Notes under the pieces: model-generated | The model's input: the letters and a program-made list of their open reading frames with translations, nothing else | The model's database searches: none | What the model was told of the DNA's origin: nothing | Position numbers and translations under genes: made by a program | Shown: in pieces, positions 7,914-17,185 of the stretch | Position numbering within the stretch: position 1 is the stretch's first letter | How the letters are laid out: each line of letters starts with the position of its first letter | Source of the DNA: Polaribacter sp. Hel_I_88 | GTDB taxonomy: Bacteria; Bacteroidota; Bacteroidia; Flavobacteriales; Flavobacteriaceae | Assembly (NCBI RefSeq): GCF_000687935.1 | Contig: NZ_JHZZ01000001.1 | Coordinates: 558,001 to 622,000 of the forward strand | Length of the DNA: 64,000 nucleotides | Reading direction: 5' to 3'

Positions 7914-9263
7914 TTATGCTAATTCTTGTCTCATTAAATCTAAACCTTCACGAATTATTTTTTGATGTGGTTGCTTTGAAACACATACAAATTCGGTTAA
8001 TGCAAAATCTTCTGGAGCTACTTCGTAACCACCTAAAGCTTCCATTTCATCTAAATCTTTATACATAAATGCTTTTAGTAATTGCATTGGATAAATATCT
8101 AAAGGAAAAACCTCTTCATAAGAACCTGTTACAACAAATGCTCTATGTTCACCATTTGTGTTGGTATCTAAATCGTATTTTTTATTGGGTGTTAACCAAG
8201 AAAATGTAAGGGCTCTTGATGTTGATATTTTGTTGAAAACAGGTTTGTTCCATCCAAAAAACTCATAATCATCTCCTTCAGGAATTGCTGTAATTTGGTT
8301 GTCATAATATCCTAAAAAACCATCTTCTTTAACTTCTTTACCTGAAAGCACATTACCACTTATAATTCTAGTTCCAGTAGTTTCTGCATTTTTTGCAACA
8401 ACATCAGCAATTGTAGCTCCTGCAATTGCAGTAACATACTGTGGCTTGCTAAATTTAGAACCTGTTAAAGCAATTGTTCTTGTAAGGTTAAATCTACCAG
8501 TTAAAAACAACTCTCCAATTACAACAACATCCTCAATCTTTAAAGTCCAAACAACTTCGCCTTTATTGATAGGATTTATTTTTGCAATTTGAGTACCAAC
8601 ATTTCCTGCTGGATGTGGTCCAGAAACTGTATGCAATTCAATGTTGGAAACATCCTTAAAAAATGAAGCTTCCTCTTTACCTGCACTCACATGCACTTTA
8701 CCTTCTGTCAATTTAGAAATAGCTTCTAAACCAGCCTTTAATTCCAACTCTCTACCTTTTAAAGTATACGATAAATCTGGTGCTAAAGGTGCTGTATTGC
8801 TAGCAGAAATAAAAATTGCTTTTGGTGTTTGGTTAGGATTTGCAATTACATCGAAAGGACGTTGTTTTACAAATGGCCAGCAACCACCTAAAAATAGATG
8901 CTCTTTTACCTCTTCTGCAGACATAGATGATGGCGTTTTTACACCAAAATCTGTATGCTCGATAGTGGCATCAGCATTAATTTTAATTGCTAAAATTTTT
9001 CTTCTTGCTCCACGCAAAACCTCTGTTACTGTTCCAGAAACAGGACTTGGAAATAAAATTCGCTCATCGTTTTTATCATAGAACAATGCTTGTCCTGCTT
9101 TAACGCTTGCGCCTTCTTTAGCCAATAATTTAGGTGTAATTCCGTGGAAATCTTCTGGCTTTACAGCATATACACTACTTAAAGAAATATCAGTAGTTGT
9201 TTTTTCTGCCTCGCCAACAAGCTTAATATCTAAGCCTTTTTTAATACGAATGTCTTTTGACAT
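7914..9263 (-). CDS. nqrA: Na+-translocating NADH:quinone oxidoreductase subunit A
   Basis: First gene of the operon, 449 residues, a soluble cytoplasmic-face subunit that contributes to quinone binding. The start IRIKKGLDIKLVGEAE, the segment FHGITPKLLAKEGASVKAGQALFYDK and the hallmark LFLGGCWPFVKQRPFD are typical of NqrA. A Bacteroidetes-type -7 box, read TAAATTTG on the minus strand (9301-9308), lies 38 bases upstream of the start codon. The complex uses NADH oxidation to pump Na+, as expected in a marine bacterium. Confidence 0.96.
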   Translation of the reverse strand: MSKDIRIKKGLDIKLVGEAEKTTTDISLSSVYAVKPEDFHGITPKLLAKEGASVKAGQALFYDKNDERILFPSPVSGTVTEVLRGARRKILAIKINADATIEHTDFGVKTPSSMSAEEVKEHLFLGGCWPFVKQRPFDVIANPNQTPKAIFISASNTAPLAPDLSYTLKGRELELKAGLEAISKLTEGKVHVSAGKEEASFFKDVSNIELHTVSGPHPAGNVGTQIAKINPINKGEVVWTLKIEDVVVIGELFLTGRFNLTRTIALTGSKFSKPQYVTAIAGATIADVVAKNAETTGTRIISGNVLSGKEVKEDGFLGYYDNQITAIPEGDDYEFFGWNKPVFNKISTSRALTFSWLTPNKKYDLDTNTNGEHRAFVVTGSYEEVFPLDIYPMQLLKAFMYKDLDEMEALGGYEVAPEDFALTEFVCVSKQPHQKIIREGLDLMRQELA

Positions 9264-9300
9264 AGTAGTTTGGAATTGTTAGTTATCTTTAAAAATCATG

Positions 9301-9308
9301 CAAATTTA
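9301..9308 (-). promoter_or_regulatory. Candidate -7 box of the nqr operon promoter
   Basis: The minus-strand octamer TAAATTTG fits the Bacteroidetes consensus TAnnTTTG and lies 38 bases before the nqrA ATG. No clear TTG -33 element at the usual 19-23 base spacing was found, so this rests on the -7 match and position only. Confidence 0.4.
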
Positions 9309-9435
9309 CGGATTTTAGCAACTATTTTTAATATAAATATGTTGTAATGTTGTTAAAGAAATACTATTTATAACGATTCTAAATTGATTAAAAATCAAAA
9401 AATATAATAGATTTTATTTTTGGCTTAAAAATTGA

Positions 9436-9443
9436 TATTTTTG
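9436..9443 (+). promoter_or_regulatory. Candidate -7 box of the T9SS plug-family gene
   Basis: TATTTTTG matches TAnnTTTG and ends five bases before the ATG at 9449. If used, the transcript would be nearly or fully leaderless. The -33 region is not clear. Confidence 0.35.
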
Positions 9444-9448
9444 TAAGT

Positions 9449-10666
9449 ATGATAAAAAAGATACTTTTAACTAGCTTCTTATTCTTTTTGATAAAGATTG
9501 ATGCTCAAAACATTAAATCTATACAATTAAGACCTTTACAAGAAAATAATTACTCTGCAATTGTTCCTTTAGGTACTGTTTTACAATTATCTTTTGATGA
9601 TTTAGAAAATGACAGCAAAGATTATCGATATAAAATAGAACACATGACACATGATTGGCGAAAAAGTAGATTACTTTCTAGTCAATTTGTAAATGGTTTT
9701 GATGAAAATACCATTATAAATGTTACCAATTCCTTTAATACTTTTCAAAATTACACACATTATGAAGTTAAAATTCCGAATGTAAATACCGTACTTACAA
9801 AAAGTGGCAATTACCTTTTATCGGTTTTAGATGATTATGATGAAGTAGTTTTTACAAGAAGATTTGTGCTGTATGAAAACGCTGCAATAGTTGCAGTTCA
9901 AGTTTCTAGAAGTAGAAATGCAAAAACAACAGATACTCAGCAAACTCTAGAATTTACAATAAATCACCCAAACATAAGAATTAACAATCCACAACAAGAA
10001 GTAAATGTAGTTATTCTTAAAAACGAGAATTGGAACGAAAAAATAACCGATTTGCAACCTACTTTTTTTCAACAAAATCAATTGAGATATACCTATACAA
10101 ATAAAACCAATTTTTGGGGAGGCAACGAATATTTGAATTTTGACACCAAACTCATCAGAAATAAAAGTTTGAATGTAGTTCGTATAGAAATGAAGGATGT
10201 TTTTCATCATTATTTATATCCTTACACCTATAATGCTGATTTAGAATACAGATTTAACCCTGACATTAATGGGCAATTTGTTTTTAGAACTTTAGAAGGA
10301 AACAACCCAAACACGGAAGCAGATTATGCAATGATGCATTTTACTTTGTATGCAGATGCGCCTTTTTTAGATAAAAGTGTGCACGTTTATGGAGCTTTTA
10401 ATAATTTTGAAATTGAAGAAGATACAAAATTAGAATATGACTTTGAAGATAAAAGCTACAAAGGAGCTATTTTAATGAAACAAGGTTTTTACAACTACAC
10501 CTTTGCAACTGTCGATAAATTTAACAAAGTTGACACTAATGAAATAAATGGAACTTTTTTTGAAACTGAAAACCAATATACAGTCATTACTTATTTTAAA
10601 CCTTTGGGTGGATTGTATGATAGAGTGATAGGAATTGGAACAGGTTTTTACAATCAAGATCGATAA
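9449..10666 (+). CDS. Type IX secretion plug-family protein (DUF5103)
   Basis: A 405-residue exported protein. It opens with a signal peptide (MIKKILLTSFLFFLIKIDAQ) and then shows the DUF5103 pattern: IKSIQLRPL, LSFDDLENDSKDYRYKIEHMTHDW, HYEVKIPN, SGNYLLSVLDD, and a C-terminal beta-rich domain ending GTGFYNQDR. Members of this family include the Plug protein that closes the SprA translocon of the type IX secretion system in Flavobacterium. Assignment to the family is firm. Whether this copy is the actual SprA plug is inference. A T9SS cargo protein is encoded at 17185-20976, so the system is evidently used. Confidence 0.85.
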   Translation: MIKKILLTSFLFFLIKIDAQNIKSIQLRPLQENNYSAIVPLGTVLQLSFDDLENDSKDYRYKIEHMTHDWRKSRLLSSQFVNGFDENTIINVTNSFNTFQNYTHYEVKIPNVNTVLTKSGNYLLSVLDDYDEVVFTRRFVLYENAAIVAVQVSRSRNAKTTDTQQTLEFTINHPNIRINNPQQEVNVVILKNENWNEKITDLQPTFFQQNQLRYTYTNKTNFWGGNEYLNFDTKLIRNKSLNVVRIEMKDVFHHYLYPYTYNADLEYRFNPDINGQFVFRTLEGNNPNTEADYAMMHFTLYADAPFLDKSVHVYGAFNNFEIEEDTKLEYDFEDKSYKGAILMKQGFYNYTFATVDKFNKVDTNEINGTFFETENQYTVITYFKPLGGLYDRVIGIGTGFYNQDR

Positions 10667-10712
10667 AAAAATGATTTGCGTTTTTTAAACAAAAAAACTA
10701 CATTTACCTTTC

Positions 10713-11099
10713 ATGGTAGAGCAAATTACAAAAGGGATTAAAATTATTGTAAAAACAAAATACAATGGCACTAGCACTAGAAATGGTAGGCAGTACTATG
10801 TTTTTGCTTATTTTATAACTATCGAGAATAATTCTGAACAAATTGTGCAGCTTACAGACAGGTTTTGGCAAATTTTCGATTCGCTAAACATAACTGAAAT
10901 TGTAGAAGGAGAAGGTGTGGTTGGACAAACTCCAATTTTAAAACCAAATGATAATTATTCCTACAGTTCTGGTTGTTTTTTAGAATCTAACTTAGGTTCT
11001 ATGAAAGGTTTTTATACGATGCAAAATATTGATACTTTAGAGCGATTTAAAGTAATAATTCCTACTTTTCAACTCTCAACACCAATATTATCAAACTAA
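10713..11099 (+). CDS. apaG: ApaG domain protein
   Basis: A 128-residue protein covering the whole ApaG fibronectin-III-like fold: ITKGIKIIVKTKY, YFITIENNSEQIVQLTDRFWQIFDSLN, VEGEGVVGQTPILKPNDNYSY, SSGCFLES, SMKGFYTM and the family end IPTFQLSTP. ApaG homologues are linked to divalent-cation and diadenosine-polyphosphate phenotypes in enterics, with no firm biochemical role. The C-terminus looks complete, which matters because the next gene seems to begin inside or right at its stop codon. Confidence 0.92.
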   Translation: MVEQITKGIKIIVKTKYNGTSTRNGRQYYVFAYFITIENNSEQIVQLTDRFWQIFDSLNITEIVEGEGVVGQTPILKPNDNYSYSSGCFLESNLGSMKGFYTMQNIDTLERFKVIIPTFQLSTPILSN

Positions 11100-11125
11100 A
11101 CAGCCCAAAAAGTAAAGTCGCCAAA

Positions 11126-12247
11126 ATTAAAGATGCTGCCTGCTTAAATTGCGGACATCCTTTTAGCGGACATGAAAGATTTTGTCCAGAATGTGGGCAA
11201 GCCAATAAAGGGAATATAATAACCTTTAAAAGTTTTGTGCACGAAGTTTTTAACGGTTTGTTTAATTTTGAAGCCAAATTCTGGAATACAATTATCCCAC
11301 TTTTAGTAAGTCCTGGTAAAGTTTCTAGAGATTATATTGATGGTAAAAGACAACGTTATTCCAATCCTTTTCGTTTTTACTTAACAGTTTCCATTATTTT
11401 TTTCTTGTTGATTGGATTATCAAAATCTATTGATAAATATGAAGCACTAGCAGATGAAAGCAAAGCAGACATAACCAATGTGCTTAAAAAAAACACGAAT
11501 TCAAAAGATAAAAAAGAAGAAAAACCAACAGAAGAAAAAATAGATTCAATTATTAAGAATTTAGATGAAGATTTGAGCAAGTCTTTTATTCCTATTCCTG
11601 CCTCTGCAAAAAAGAAAATTTTAGAAGAAGTTAAAAAAGAAGCCAAAGACACTACCAAAACAAAAAAATCTAACAACAATAATGTTATTTTTAACTTTGG
11701 TGGAGATACAAGGTTAGATGAATTTTCTCTTTACATTAAAGGGAATCCTGATGCAAATATTAATACTGCTTTAGATTCTTTAGGATATGAAAAGAATTTT
11801 ACAAATCGGTTTTTGCTAACAAAGACCAAAAGTTTGTATGCATTTACAAAAAGTGAAGAAACTAGAAATCAATTTTTTAGTCAAGTACTTTCATATGGTT
11901 CTGTAGCATTGTTTATTTTCCTGCCATTTTTTACTTTATTTTTAAGATTTTATTACATCCGAAGAAAATATACATACATAGATCATTTAATTTTTGTGTT
12001 CCATGTACAAACCGTATTTTTTATGCTGTTCTCAATTTTTATTCTATTAAGACTTTGTAGTTTAGAACCTCACATTTGGATTTTCGCCATTTTATTTCTC
12101 ATATACCTATTTATAGCTATGAAAAAATTTTACAAACAAGGTTATGTAAAAACATTTTTAAAATTCTTACTTTTAAACCTAAGTTATATGATCGTATCAA
12201 GTATTGGTATTACATTTCTATTTATATTTTCGTTGATGCTTTTTTAG
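11126..12247 (+). CDS. DUF3667 membrane protein with N-terminal zinc ribbon (start codon uncertain)
   Basis: The open frame runs from a stop at 11048 to 12247. It encodes a zinc ribbon with two C-x2-C pairs (CLNC and CPEC, 11141-11194), then the DUF3667 core (FKSFVHEVFNGLFNFEAKFW, LLVSPGKVSRDYIDGKRQRYSNPFRFYLTVS), a charged Lys/Glu-rich loop, and four or five membrane helices toward the C-terminus. The first ATG, GTG or TTG in frame is the GTG at 11237, which would cut off the zinc ribbon and part of the core. ATT at 11126 (giving 373 residues) or ATT at 11087 (overlapping apaG) are candidate non-standard starts. A frameshift or sequence error is the alternative. Function is unknown. Confidence 0.7.
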   Translation: MKDAACLNCGHPFSGHERFCPECGQANKGNIITFKSFVHEVFNGLFNFEAKFWNTIIPLLVSPGKVSRDYIDGKRQRYSNPFRFYLTVSIIFFLLIGLSKSIDKYEALADESKADITNVLKKNTNSKDKKEEKPTEEKIDSIIKNLDEDLSKSFIPIPASAKKKILEEVKKEAKDTTKTKKSNNNNVIFNFGGDTRLDEFSLYIKGNPDANINTALDSLGYEKNFTNRFLLTKTKSLYAFTKSEETRNQFFSQVLSYGSVALFIFLPFFTLFLRFYYIRRKYTYIDHLIFVFHVQTVFFMLFSIFILLRLCSLEPHIWIFAILFLIYLFIAMKKFYKQGYVKTFLKFLLLNLSYMIVSSIGITFLFIFSLMLF

Positions 12248-12328
12248 GAATAGTTTGTTTACAAGTAACCAAATTTTATTTTTAAATTTTTCCTAAATAT
12301 GGATAAAAATTATTTCAATAAAAAATAA

Positions 12329-13027
12329 CTAAATATCAAACACTTTATCATTCAAAAAATCAAAATACTTCATAGACACCTTTTCTTCTATTTTTTTGAT
12401 GGATGTTATACTCACAGTTTCCACAAAAACACGTTTCATTTTTGGTGAAATTTCGGCATTTCCTAAAGTTTCTGATGTATGAAATTCAATAATTTTTTCT
12501 TGAATAAATTCTTGGTTTTCATTTAGCCAATTGTCAAACCAATCCTTACGTAATTTCTTCATTTCATCAGTATATAAAGGCGATGATGACCAAATTCTTG
12601 GTTCTTGTGCTAATTTTGTGAAGTGTTTTGTTTTTCCATCCCAAACCAATTCATAGGCTTCTAACTGCTTATTCCAATCAACTAATACAATTGTAAAGGG
12701 CTCAATATCATCAAAATTAAATTCTTTTATATAAGAAACAGCATCATTAGCAGTAAGTATATTTTTAACAATAATACCTCTACTCATTTTGTAATTTGAT
12801 TTTCTAATATGTTTTTCAAATGCACCATTTAACAAACAAACTAACATTTTTTTATTACTGGTTCCGATCCAAGTTCCTCCAGCCAACTCATCTTTTGGAT
12901 ATGTTAATGCTACACCATTTTCTGTATATGTTTTTGGAGGAATAGTTTTTCTTAAAGGAGTTTCATCTCTACTAGAAGTTAAGATAAAATTATTGTTAGG
13001 TAATGGAAGATAAGTTACTGTACACAT
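12329..13027 (-). CDS. NRDE (TANGO2-like) family protein
   Basis: A 232-residue protein starting MCTVTYLPLPNNNFILTSSRDE. The N-terminal Cys2 directly after Met and the N/S-R-D-E motif define the NRDE/TANGO2 family, which resembles Ntn-type hydrolases. Further family features are GGTWIGTSNKKMLVCLLNGAF and SSPLYTDEMKKLR. Eukaryotic relatives are connected to haem and lipid homeostasis, and the bacterial role is not defined. A -7 box (TAATTTTG on the minus strand, 13051-13058) lies upstream. The gene is convergent with the DUF3667 gene. Confidence 0.85.
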   Translation of the reverse strand: MCTVTYLPLPNNNFILTSSRDETPLRKTIPPKTYTENGVALTYPKDELAGGTWIGTSNKKMLVCLLNGAFEKHIRKSNYKMSRGIIVKNILTANDAVSYIKEFNFDDIEPFTIVLVDWNKQLEAYELVWDGKTKHFTKLAQEPRIWSSSPLYTDEMKKLRKDWFDNWLNENQEFIQEKIIEFHTSETLGNAEISPKMKRVFVETVSITSIKKIEEKVSMKYFDFLNDKVFDI

Positions 13028-13050
13028 TTATTCCTCGGAAATTTGGTTTT

Positions 13051-13058
13051 CAAAATTA
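13051..13058 (-). promoter_or_regulatory. Candidate -7 box for the NRDE-family gene
   Basis: The minus-strand octamer TAATTTTG fits TAnnTTTG and lies 24 bases before the ATG. No well-spaced TTG -33 element is apparent. Confidence 0.35.
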
Positions 13059-13126
13059 CGAAATCGATTTATAAAATTTGTAACTTTACAACTTTAAAAA
13101 TTTAGACAAATTAAAACCGTACAGAA

Positions 13127-14752
13127 ATGGCAAGAGGATTTTTCAATGTTCCAATAGCAGTTAATGAACCTGTTAAAGATTATAAACCTGGTTCACCAGA
13201 ATTAAAAGAAGTTTTAGCAACCTATAAAGAAATGTATAAAGGAAAAGCAGATATTCCTATGTATATTAATGGTAAAGAAGTTAGAACTGGAAATACTAGA
13301 AATATTACACCTCCTCATGATCATAAACATGTTGTAGGTCATTATCATATTGCAGATAAAAGCCATGTAGACGAAGCAATTTCTACAGCTTTGGCTGCTA
13401 GAGAAGCTTGGTCTAGCGTTTCTTGGATGGAAAGAGCTTCTATTTTCTTAAAGGCTGCTGAACTTTTAGCAGGCCCTTATAGAGCAAAAATGAATGCAGC
13501 AACAATGTTAGCACAATCTAAAAACGTATTTCAAGCAGAAATTGATGCAGCTTGTGAAATGGTAGATTTCTTTAGATTTAACGTACAATACATGACTGAT
13601 ATTTTTAAAGATCAGCCAGCATCTGCACCAGGAATTTGGAACAGAGTTGAGTACAGACCTTTAGAAGGTTTTGTGTATGCAATTTCTCCTTTCAACTTTA
13701 CATCTATTGCAGCAAATTTACCAGCAGCAGCAGCTTTAATGGGGAATGTTGTGGTTTGGAAACCTTCAGATCATCAAGCATATTCTGCACAAGTAATTGT
13801 AGATTTATTTAGAGAAGCTGGTTTGCCAGATGGTGTGATTAATGTTGTTTATGGAGATCCTGTTATGATTTCTGATACTGTTTTAGCATCACCAGATTTC
13901 TCTGGATTGCATTTTACGGGTTCTACAACCGTTTTCAAAAATCTTTGGAAACAAATTGGAAACAACATTCACAACTATAAAACCTACCCAAGAATTGTAG
14001 GTGAAACTGGTGGAAAAGATTTTATTTGGGCTCATAATTCTGCATTTCCTTTGCAAGTTGCAACAGCAATTACAAGAGGTGCTTTTGAATACCAAGGTCA
14101 AAAATGTTCTGCTGCTTCACGTGCTTACATTCCTGCTTCTATTTGGGAAGAAGTTAAAAAACATTTAGTAGCACAAACATCAGAATTAAAAATGGGTGCT
14201 CCTGATGACACAAAGAATTTTGTAAACGCAGTAATTCATGAAGGTTCTTTTGATAAAATTGCAAAGTATATTGATGCTGCTAAAGCAGATGTAAATGCCG
14301 AAGTTATTATTGGTGGAAATCACGATAAATCGAAAGGTTATTTTATTGAACCAACTGTAATTTTAGCAAAAACGCCAACTTATGAAACCATGACTACAGA
14401 ACTTTTTGGGCCTGTAATCACTATTTATATTTATGAAGATTTAGAATGGGAAGCTTCTTTAAAGTTAGTGGATGAATCTACAGAGTATGCTTTAACTGGC
14501 GCTATTTTTTCTACGGATAGATATATTGTTGAACAAGCTTCTAAAGCCTTAGAAAACGCTGCTGGAAACTTCTACATTAATGATAAGCCAACTGGAGCAG
14601 TTGTTGGGCAACAACCTTTTGGTGGAGCAAGAGCCTCTGGAACGAATGACAAAGCTGGTTCTGCTCAAAATTTATTAAGATGGACGTCAGTTAGGTTGAT
14701 TAAAGAAACGTTTGTAACGCCTCAAGATTATAAATATCCTTTCTTAGGATAA
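13127..14752 (+). CDS. pruA: L-glutamate gamma-semialdehyde (1-pyrroline-5-carboxylate) dehydrogenase
   Basis: An NAD-dependent aldehyde dehydrogenase that oxidises glutamate semialdehyde to glutamate in proline breakdown. The 541 residues match the long PruA-type subfamily of Bacteroidetes and eukaryotes. The catalytic Cys is at about 327 (YQGQKCSAASRAY), the general-base Glu at about 293 (VGETGGKDF), and a cofactor glycine motif is present (HFTGSTTVF). The C-terminal GQQPFGGARASGTNDKAG is the subfamily signature. It is a single gene on the plus strand, just upstream of the IS1182 insertion, which did not disrupt it. Confidence 0.96.
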   Translation: MARGFFNVPIAVNEPVKDYKPGSPELKEVLATYKEMYKGKADIPMYINGKEVRTGNTRNITPPHDHKHVVGHYHIADKSHVDEAISTALAAREAWSSVSWMERASIFLKAAELLAGPYRAKMNAATMLAQSKNVFQAEIDAACEMVDFFRFNVQYMTDIFKDQPASAPGIWNRVEYRPLEGFVYAISPFNFTSIAANLPAAAALMGNVVVWKPSDHQAYSAQVIVDLFREAGLPDGVINVVYGDPVMISDTVLASPDFSGLHFTGSTTVFKNLWKQIGNNIHNYKTYPRIVGETGGKDFIWAHNSAFPLQVATAITRGAFEYQGQKCSAASRAYIPASIWEEVKKHLVAQTSELKMGAPDDTKNFVNAVIHEGSFDKIAKYIDAAKADVNAEVIIGGNHDKSKGYFIEPTVILAKTPTYETMTTELFGPVITIYIYEDLEWEASLKLVDESTEYALTGAIFSTDRYIVEQASKALENAAGNFYINDKPTGAVVGQQPFGGARASGTNDKAGSAQNLLRWTSVRLIKETFVTPQDYKYPFLG

Positions 14753-14768
14753 GAAAATAAACATCAAA

Positions 14769-16491
14769 AAAAAGAGGTCGTCTAAAAAGCATTTTTTAGG
14801 CGATTTTTTATTTTGTTAATTTTTTTTTGAGTTTTTTTTAAGAATGATTAAAAAAATACTCAGATTTAAAAGAAGTACAGTTTTTCTATATAGTTAAACT
14901 GTACTTTTTTAAGTTATGTGCCATTGCAATTAGCCCTATTTCAACATTTACTTTACGGGTTCCTCTTAGCATAAATCTTTTAAAGTTCATGTTTTGTTTG
15001 ATATTTCCAAAAACAGCTTCTACATCCCAACAGCGTTGTTTTCGCTTTGCAATGCCTTGTTCAGAGTTGAGTAATATTTTAGCTTTTGATTTTAATCGTA
15101 TTAAATTATAATTCCTTTCTATAACTCGATTTGTTTTTGATTTATGACATAGTGTTCTTAAAGGGCAACCTTTACAGTTTTGTGCTTGGTATCTGTGTAT
15201 TTCTTGGATAAATCCGTTCTTAGTATTTCTTTTATAAGTATCTATAAGTTTCATTTCTTGTCCTATAGGACAGTAATAAAGATCTTTCTCTCTATTATAA
15301 TGTAATTCATTAGGATGGAAAGGATTTGTTTTTCCTCTTTTTTTATCTAATTGCTCTTTATGGAAGTAATTGTATTTTACAAAAGCGGTAATTTCTTTAT
15401 CTTCTAAATCTGTATAATTTTCTTCACTTCCATAGCCTGCATCTGCTGTGAGCGTCTCTGGAGTTTGGTCATAATTTTCGATATGATTGTTAAGGTGTTC
15501 TTTTAAAGTAGTGGTGTCTGCTGTGGTTTGTGCTAAAGTGTAATTGGTAAGGTATTGATTGTTGGTAGAGGCTTGTATATTATAGGCAGGTTTGAGTTGT
15601 CCATTTTGCATATGATCATCTTTCATTCGCATAAAAGTAGCGTCATTATCAGTTTTACTATAACTATTTCTACCCTGTAAAATAGCTTCTTGTTTTTCAT
15701 ATTTCGCTAAATTAGCTGGCCAGTTTTTCTTGGCATAATTCAGCTTCTGCTTTACTTTTTTATCAATTACTTTGCCTTGTAAAACTTCATTTATTTTATC
15801 AATTGTAGCTTCAACTTGCTCCGCATTTATCTGCTCAAAATCTGGTGTATTGGGTATATGTTGTTCCTCTTTGTAAACCTTCTCTACATAAGACCAAAGC
15901 TCTTTCAACTGTTTTTCAATGCGAGTTTTACTGGTTTTAATAGATTTACCCCAAACAAAAGTATAGCGATTTGCATTGGCTTCTATTTTAGTACCATCTA
16001 CAAAAATATCTTTTAAACTGATAACTCCTTGCTCAACAAGCAGTAAAACTACTTGATGGAATATGGGCTTGAAATGTTCTTGAAGTCTTTTACCTCTAAA
16101 ATCATTAATTGTGTTATGATCAGGTTTGTTTTGTCCACTTAACCACATAAAATGGATGTTCTCTGATAAAGCTTGTTCTATTTTTCTTGAAGAATATAAA
16201 TTACGTAAATAAGCATAAATTAATATTTTTAGCAACATTCTTGGGTGATAGCTTGAGGTGCCTCCACCTTTATAACTCTCTTCTAATTTACTAATATCTA
16301 CATGGTCTATAATCGTATTAACAATACGAACTGGATGATTCTTTGGAACTAAATCATCATAACTGGGAGGTAAAAGACTCAACTGATCTTGAGTGTAAGT
16401 CTTAAAAACAACTTTTCTGCTCATTCTTAAAAATACGAAATTCTTTAAAAATTTGCAAAAAAAAGACTGCCTTTTCAGACAGCCTCTTTTT
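14769..16491 (-). mobile_element. IS1182-family insertion sequence
   Basis: A single full-length transposase gene is flanked by imperfect inverted ends. The left end begins AAAAAGAGGTCGTCT at 14769, and the reverse complement of the right end begins AAAAAGAGGCTGTCT at 16491. About 25 of the first 30 positions agree. Each end is also a hairpin in itself (left 14778-14804, right about 16464-16483). I could not identify a target-site duplication with confidence, so the exact outer boundaries are approximate. The element sits between pruA and a lipoprotein gene and interrupts no recognisable gene. Confidence 0.75.
14886..16424 (-). CDS. IS1182-family transposase
   Basis: A 512-residue transposase with the N-terminal DUF772-type domain (QDQLSLLPPSYDDLVPKNHP, YHPRMLLKILIYAYLRNLYSSRKIEQ), a DDE catalytic core (first Asp in FVDGTKIEANANRY, second in TADAGYGSEENY, last acidic residue likely in CWDVEAVFGNIK), and a Cys-rich insert (CKGCPLRTLCHKS) typical of IS1182/IS4-like enzymes. 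The reading frame is intact, so the element may still be active. Confidence 0.92.
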   Translation of the reverse strand: MSRKVVFKTYTQDQLSLLPPSYDDLVPKNHPVRIVNTIIDHVDISKLEESYKGGGTSSYHPRMLLKILIYAYLRNLYSSRKIEQALSENIHFMWLSGQNKPDHNTINDFRGKRLQEHFKPIFHQVVLLLVEQGVISLKDIFVDGTKIEANANRYTFVWGKSIKTSKTRIEKQLKELWSYVEKVYKEEQHIPNTPDFEQINAEQVEATIDKINEVLQGKVIDKKVKQKLNYAKKNWPANLAKYEKQEAILQGRNSYSKTDNDATFMRMKDDHMQNGQLKPAYNIQASTNNQYLTNYTLAQTTADTTTLKEHLNNHIENYDQTPETLTADAGYGSEENYTDLEDKEITAFVKYNYFHKEQLDKKRGKTNPFHPNELHYNREKDLYYCPIGQEMKLIDTYKRNTKNGFIQEIHRYQAQNCKGCPLRTLCHKSKTNRVIERNYNLIRLKSKAKILLNSEQGIAKRKQRCWDVEAVFGNIKQNMNFKRFMLRGTRKVNVEIGLIAMAHNLKKYSLTI

Positions 16492-16507
16492 AATTTAAAC
16501 CATTTTA

Positions 16508-17185
16508 TTAATTAACTGTAAAAGTCCATATTTGGCCAATAGATTTTGCACCATTTTGATCTTTCACATTTACTTGCCAAGAATATGTTTTGCCAGCTTC
16601 TGCAGTAATCTCATAATTTTGTGAGGTTAAATTACTATCCACTAATACCAAATTATCATTTTCTCCAAAATAAAGCTCATAAGTTAAAACATCTGCTGTG
16701 TCAATGTCTTCTGCAATCCATCGTAAAAAAACAGTGCCAGCATCTACAACTGTATTATTTTCTGGAGTAATTACTTTAGGTGAAAATGGTGCATAATTTT
16801 CGATAACAGTTCCTTGTGTATAAAATGCGTACGTTTCTGATGAAGTCCCTAAATTATTATCGATATCTAAAGCATCTACCTGCCAATAATAAGCAGTAGC
16901 TTTCTCTAAATTAAAAGTAATTTGGCTAGCAACTACTGTTCTACTTTCAACTATATCCGTCAATCCTCTATCTTTGGCAACTGTAATTTTGTATTCAATT
17001 TCATTCGCTTCTGGATCAATGGCATCACTCCAATTAAAATCTACAGTATTATCAATACATAATAAATTTTCAGAAGGGAAAATTAATGACACTACTGAAG
17101 GTGCTTGATTTTCCTCTTTTTTAGAACATTGCATTGCTAATAAACTAAATAAAAACAGAAATAATATATTTTTTATGTGCCTCAT
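16508..17185 (-). CDS. Lipoprotein with fibronectin-III-like domains
   Basis: A 225-residue protein with a type II signal sequence (FLFSLLAMQC followed by SKKEEN, lipid-anchored Cys near residue 20). Two beta-sandwich repeats follow, each ending in a Y-x-W-Q-V motif (ATAYYWQVDALD and KTYSWQVNVKD). The arrangement resembles the Fn3-like segment of the preceding metalloprotease. Its ATG overlaps the protease stop codon (TAATG), a strong sign of translational coupling. The role is probably extracellular or periplasmic binding associated with the protease (inference). Confidence 0.75.
   Translation of the reverse strand: MRHIKNILFLFLFSLLAMQCSKKEENQAPSVVSLIFPSENLLCIDNTVDFNWSDAIDPEANEIEYKITVAKDRGLTDIVESRTVVASQITFNLEKATAYYWQVDALDIDNNLGTSSETYAFYTQGTVIENYAPFSPKVITPENNTVVDAGTVFLRWIAEDIDTADVLTYELYFGENDNLVLVDSNLTSQNYEITAEAGKTYSWQVNVKDQNGAKSIGQIWTFTVN

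Noticed and set aside
14753..16507. Target-site duplication of the IS element
   Set aside because: No pair of identical flanking bases outside the ends could be identified with confidence.
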